Below, piece after piece: positions 62,474-64,000 of a DNA stretch of 64,000 bases; the stretch's first letter is position 1; each line of letters starts with the position of its first letter. Under the pieces are notes generated by a model. The model had not been told where the DNA came from and searched no databases. It saw only the letters and a list, made by a program, of their open reading frames with translations. A program made the translations under genes and the position numbers. This DNA comes from Alphaproteobacteria bacterium. GTDB lineage: Bacteria; Pseudomonadota; Alphaproteobacteria; JAUHZC01. The stretch is from positions 810,501-874,500 of the forward strand of contig CP060236.1 of assembly GCA_023898725.1 (NCBI GenBank). The letters are read 5' to 3'.

Positions 62474-62840
62474 TGTTTAGCGTTCCCTTTTTTTGTCTTT
62501 TTGGTTTCCATCTATTAAAGCACATTTTTTTTACAAATACAGGCCAATATGCATGTTGCGTCCCTGATAGATTGTGAAATATAGGGGCAGGTGAAACACC
62601 TGTTTCGCCAATAATTGCTTCACTAAAAGGATGTTCGGGTGGTTTCATGGTGGTGTGGTGCAACCATAAGTGCCACTGTGGGGAAATGCATGTTGCATCC
62701 GTGGAATCTGAAAAAATGGCCCAGCGCTGGCGTCTTTTGGTCAAAGGGTGCGGATAGCGTGATGCATAGTAACGGATACCATTATCATCTACCCCTACTA
62801 GATCACCTGAAAAAATAGCGCGCAACCGGTGAAAAAACAT
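62463..62840 (-). CDS. NDUFA12-family complex I accessory protein
   Basis: The 125 residues match the NDUFA12/B17.2 fold: FSGDLVGVDDNGIRYY, RRQRWAIFSDSTDATCISPQ then WHLWLHHTTMKPP. Alphaproteobacteria share this accessory protein with mitochondrial complex I, where it is needed late in assembly. It overlaps mlaD by 11 bases and is probably translationally coupled to it, an arrangement common in alphaproteobacteria. Confidence 0.92.
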   Translation of the reverse strand: MFFHRLRAIFSGDLVGVDDNGIRYYASRYPHPLTKRRQRWAIFSDSTDATCISPQWHLWLHHTTMKPPEHPFSEAIIGETGVSPAPIFHNLSGTQHAYWPVFVKKMCFNRWKPKRQKKGTLNNAR

Positions 62841-62982
62841 GAAAAGCTATAAAAAACGAGTACGATAAAAATATCATTTTATCGTATGGATGTATATGGG
62901 CGTGTGTGAAAAGACGAAGAAAAGACTTGAAATGTGTGTTGTTTATGACTAAATATGATGCATATTGAAATGCATTTGTTTC

Positions 62983-63006
62983 AGTGGGCTCTGGCCCACT
63001 TTTTTA
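62983..63006 (+). terminator. Hairpin plus T tract in the rimP leader
   Basis: AGTGGGC, a TCTG loop and GCCCACT are followed by TTTTTATT, just 18 bp before the rimP ATG. A terminator-like hairpin at this place is typical of the rimP-leader RNA element and suggests attenuation of the rimP-nusA operon rather than termination of an upstream gene. Confidence 0.7.
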
Positions 63007-63023
63007 TTTAGGTAGAACTTGGG

Positions 63024-63500
63024 ATGATTGCAGTTGCTATAACGCCGGTAGAGGATAAAGTTCTTCAAGCACTTTTACCCTCTTTTGGAACCCTGGGGTA
63101 TACAATTGTTCGTGTGCAAGTGCGGGGCACGGAGCGCATTACTCTGGAGATTCTGATTGAGCGTGTGGATGGAGAGCCGGTGGCGTTGAGTGATTGTGTG
63201 CAAGCATCACACCAAGCATCGGCTATTTTAGATGTGGAGGATCCACTGGACCGAGCTTATTCGTTGGAGATATTTTCTCCCGGACTTGATCGTCCTTTTA
63301 CGCGCATGGAAGATTTTACCCGTTATCAGGGGAAAGACGTGCGGGTGAAAACGGATATTGCTTACGAGGGGCGTAAGCGCTTCAGGGGAACTCTCACGCG
63401 CGTGGACGAAGAAGAAATCTTCGTGGCTGTGGAAGAAGGCGATGTGCCTATCGCCATTCGCAAGGAGCACATTAATCAAGCAAACTTATGTTCTGATTAG
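63024..63500 (+). CDS. rimP: Ribosome maturation factor RimP
   Basis: The 158 residues have the N-terminal domain with YTIVRVQVRGTERITLEILI followed by ERVDGEPVALSDC, the conserved Y-S-L-E-I-F-S-P-G-L-D-R-P-F-T motif, and an SH3-like C-terminal domain (RKRFRGTLTRVDEEEIFV). It helps 30S maturation. It lies 76 bp upstream of nusA in the standard operon. Confidence 0.96.
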   Translation: MIAVAITPVEDKVLQALLPSFGTLGYTIVRVQVRGTERITLEILIERVDGEPVALSDCVQASHQASAILDVEDPLDRAYSLEIFSPGLDRPFTRMEDFTRYQGKDVRVKTDIAYEGRKRFRGTLTRVDEEEIFVAVEEGDVPIAIRKEHINQANLCSD

Positions 63501-63576
63501 CAAAGATTATAAAATTTAAGAGAAGTAAGCATAGTTCTGTGATTAAAATAAATAACGTAAGACAGGGTACATAAAG

Positions 63577-64000
63577 ATGAATATTCGTGAAGTTATTTCA
63601 GGCGCCGAGGCCTTGGCACGCGAGAAAAACCTTGACATTGATGAGGTTCTAGAGGCGATTGAGCAAGCCATTCAAAAAGCAGCGCGGACCAAATTTGGCC
63701 TTGAAAAAGACATTCGTGCCAAGATTGTCAAAGAATCGGGGGAATTAGAGCTCACACGGTGCCGTGAAGTTGTTGAGGTATTTGAGGACCCGAGTGATTC
63801 TGGAAGTAAGGTTTTGCTTTCTGATGCGCGTCGTGAGTCGCCCAAGGCTGAGCTCGGTGATGTGTTAGTCGATCACTTACCCAACATCGATTTTGGTCGT
63901 GTGGCCGCTCAAACAGCCCGTCAGGTCATTACACAGCGTATTCGAGAAGCGGAACGCACGCGCAATTATAACGAGTATATCGGACGAGTCAGTGAAATTA
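63577..64000 (+). CDS. nusA: Transcription factor NusA (N-terminal part, truncated by window end)
   Basis: From the ATG at 63577 the frame is open to the window edge (141 codons). MNIREVISGAEALAREKNLD, then IDEVLEAIEQAIQKAARTKF, is the NusA N-terminal RNA-polymerase-binding domain; FEDPSDSGSKVLLSDAR and AAQTARQVITQRIREAERTR follow. S1 and KH domains should lie beyond the edge. NusA controls pausing, termination and antitermination. Confidence 0.95.
   Translation, partial: MNIREVISGAEALAREKNLDIDEVLEAIEQAIQKAARTKFGLEKDIRAKIVKESGELELTRCREVVEVFEDPSDSGSKVLLSDARRESPKAELGDVLVDHLPNIDFGRVAAQTARQVITQRIREAERTRNYNEYIGRVSEI

Overview
The window looks like a stretch of chromosome from a small-genome, host-associated alphaproteobacterium. 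The housekeeping neighbourhoods are alphaproteobacterial: gltX-gltA beside a divergent comEC, rluD-rpoH, rpsF-rpsR-rplI, hfq-hflX, infA-yacG, rimP-nusA, and separate NDUFS6-like and NDUFA12-like complex I accessory proteins. An obligate intracellular (Holosporales- or Rickettsiales-like) lifestyle is suggested by five MFS carriers, a roughly 480-residue isocitrate dehydrogenase, stripped-down operons, and at least ten predicted secreted proteins I cannot assign to a known family. The taxonomic placement is inference from gene content; no phylogeny was run.

Layout. 0-8.5 kb: mraZ with its operator, a GNAT acetyltransferase, an alternative oxidase, two tandem paralogous MFS carriers, an Ogt-type DNA repair protein, and an asparagine synthetase/glycosyltransferase pair. 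8.5-16.7 kb: two secreted unknown proteins, accB-accC, an FMN reductase, another MFS carrier and a ferredoxin-NADP reductase. 16.8-23.5 kb: gltX, gltA and a previously uncalled 58-residue membrane protein in one operon, then comEC overlapping rpoH tail-to-tail, rluD and tRNA-Asp. 23.6-31.6 kb: a zinc-finger protein, DUF502, MFS, apaG, a secreted protein, mltG, a regulatory PTS pair (EIIA-Man and HPr), rpmJ, rpoZ and a SPOR-tailed D,D-carboxypeptidase. 31.65-32.9 kb has no convincing gene. 33-41 kb: the bS6-bS18-bL9 operon, rnd, a cell-wall amidase, a secreted protein with a basic region, icd, hfq and hflX. 41-46 kb: a divergent patatin-like protein, secreted proteins, an MFS carrier and bamE. 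46.4-54.5 kb is the accessory core: five secreted-protein types in six genes, including two identical genes in an exact 1,007-bp tandem duplication and a third copy that has gained seven 33-34-residue repeats plus an Ala/Gln-rich helix, followed by a beta-barrel protein. 54.7-64 kb: ftsB-like, trhO, tRNA-Ser, infA, yacG, a DnaA-box cluster, a very large secreted protein, rpsU, DUF819, mlaD, an NDUFA12-like gene, rimP and the start of nusA.

How it fits together. Peptidoglycan metabolism is retained (mraZ, mltG, the carboxypeptidase, the amidase, ftsB-like), as are respiration, the TCA cycle and fatty-acid initiation. The carriers suggest uptake from a host. The secreted-protein arrays, above all the 46-54 kb cluster, are the best candidates for undescribed biology: a lineage-specific secreted family that shares an N-terminal module and appears to diversify by tandem duplication and repeat expansion.
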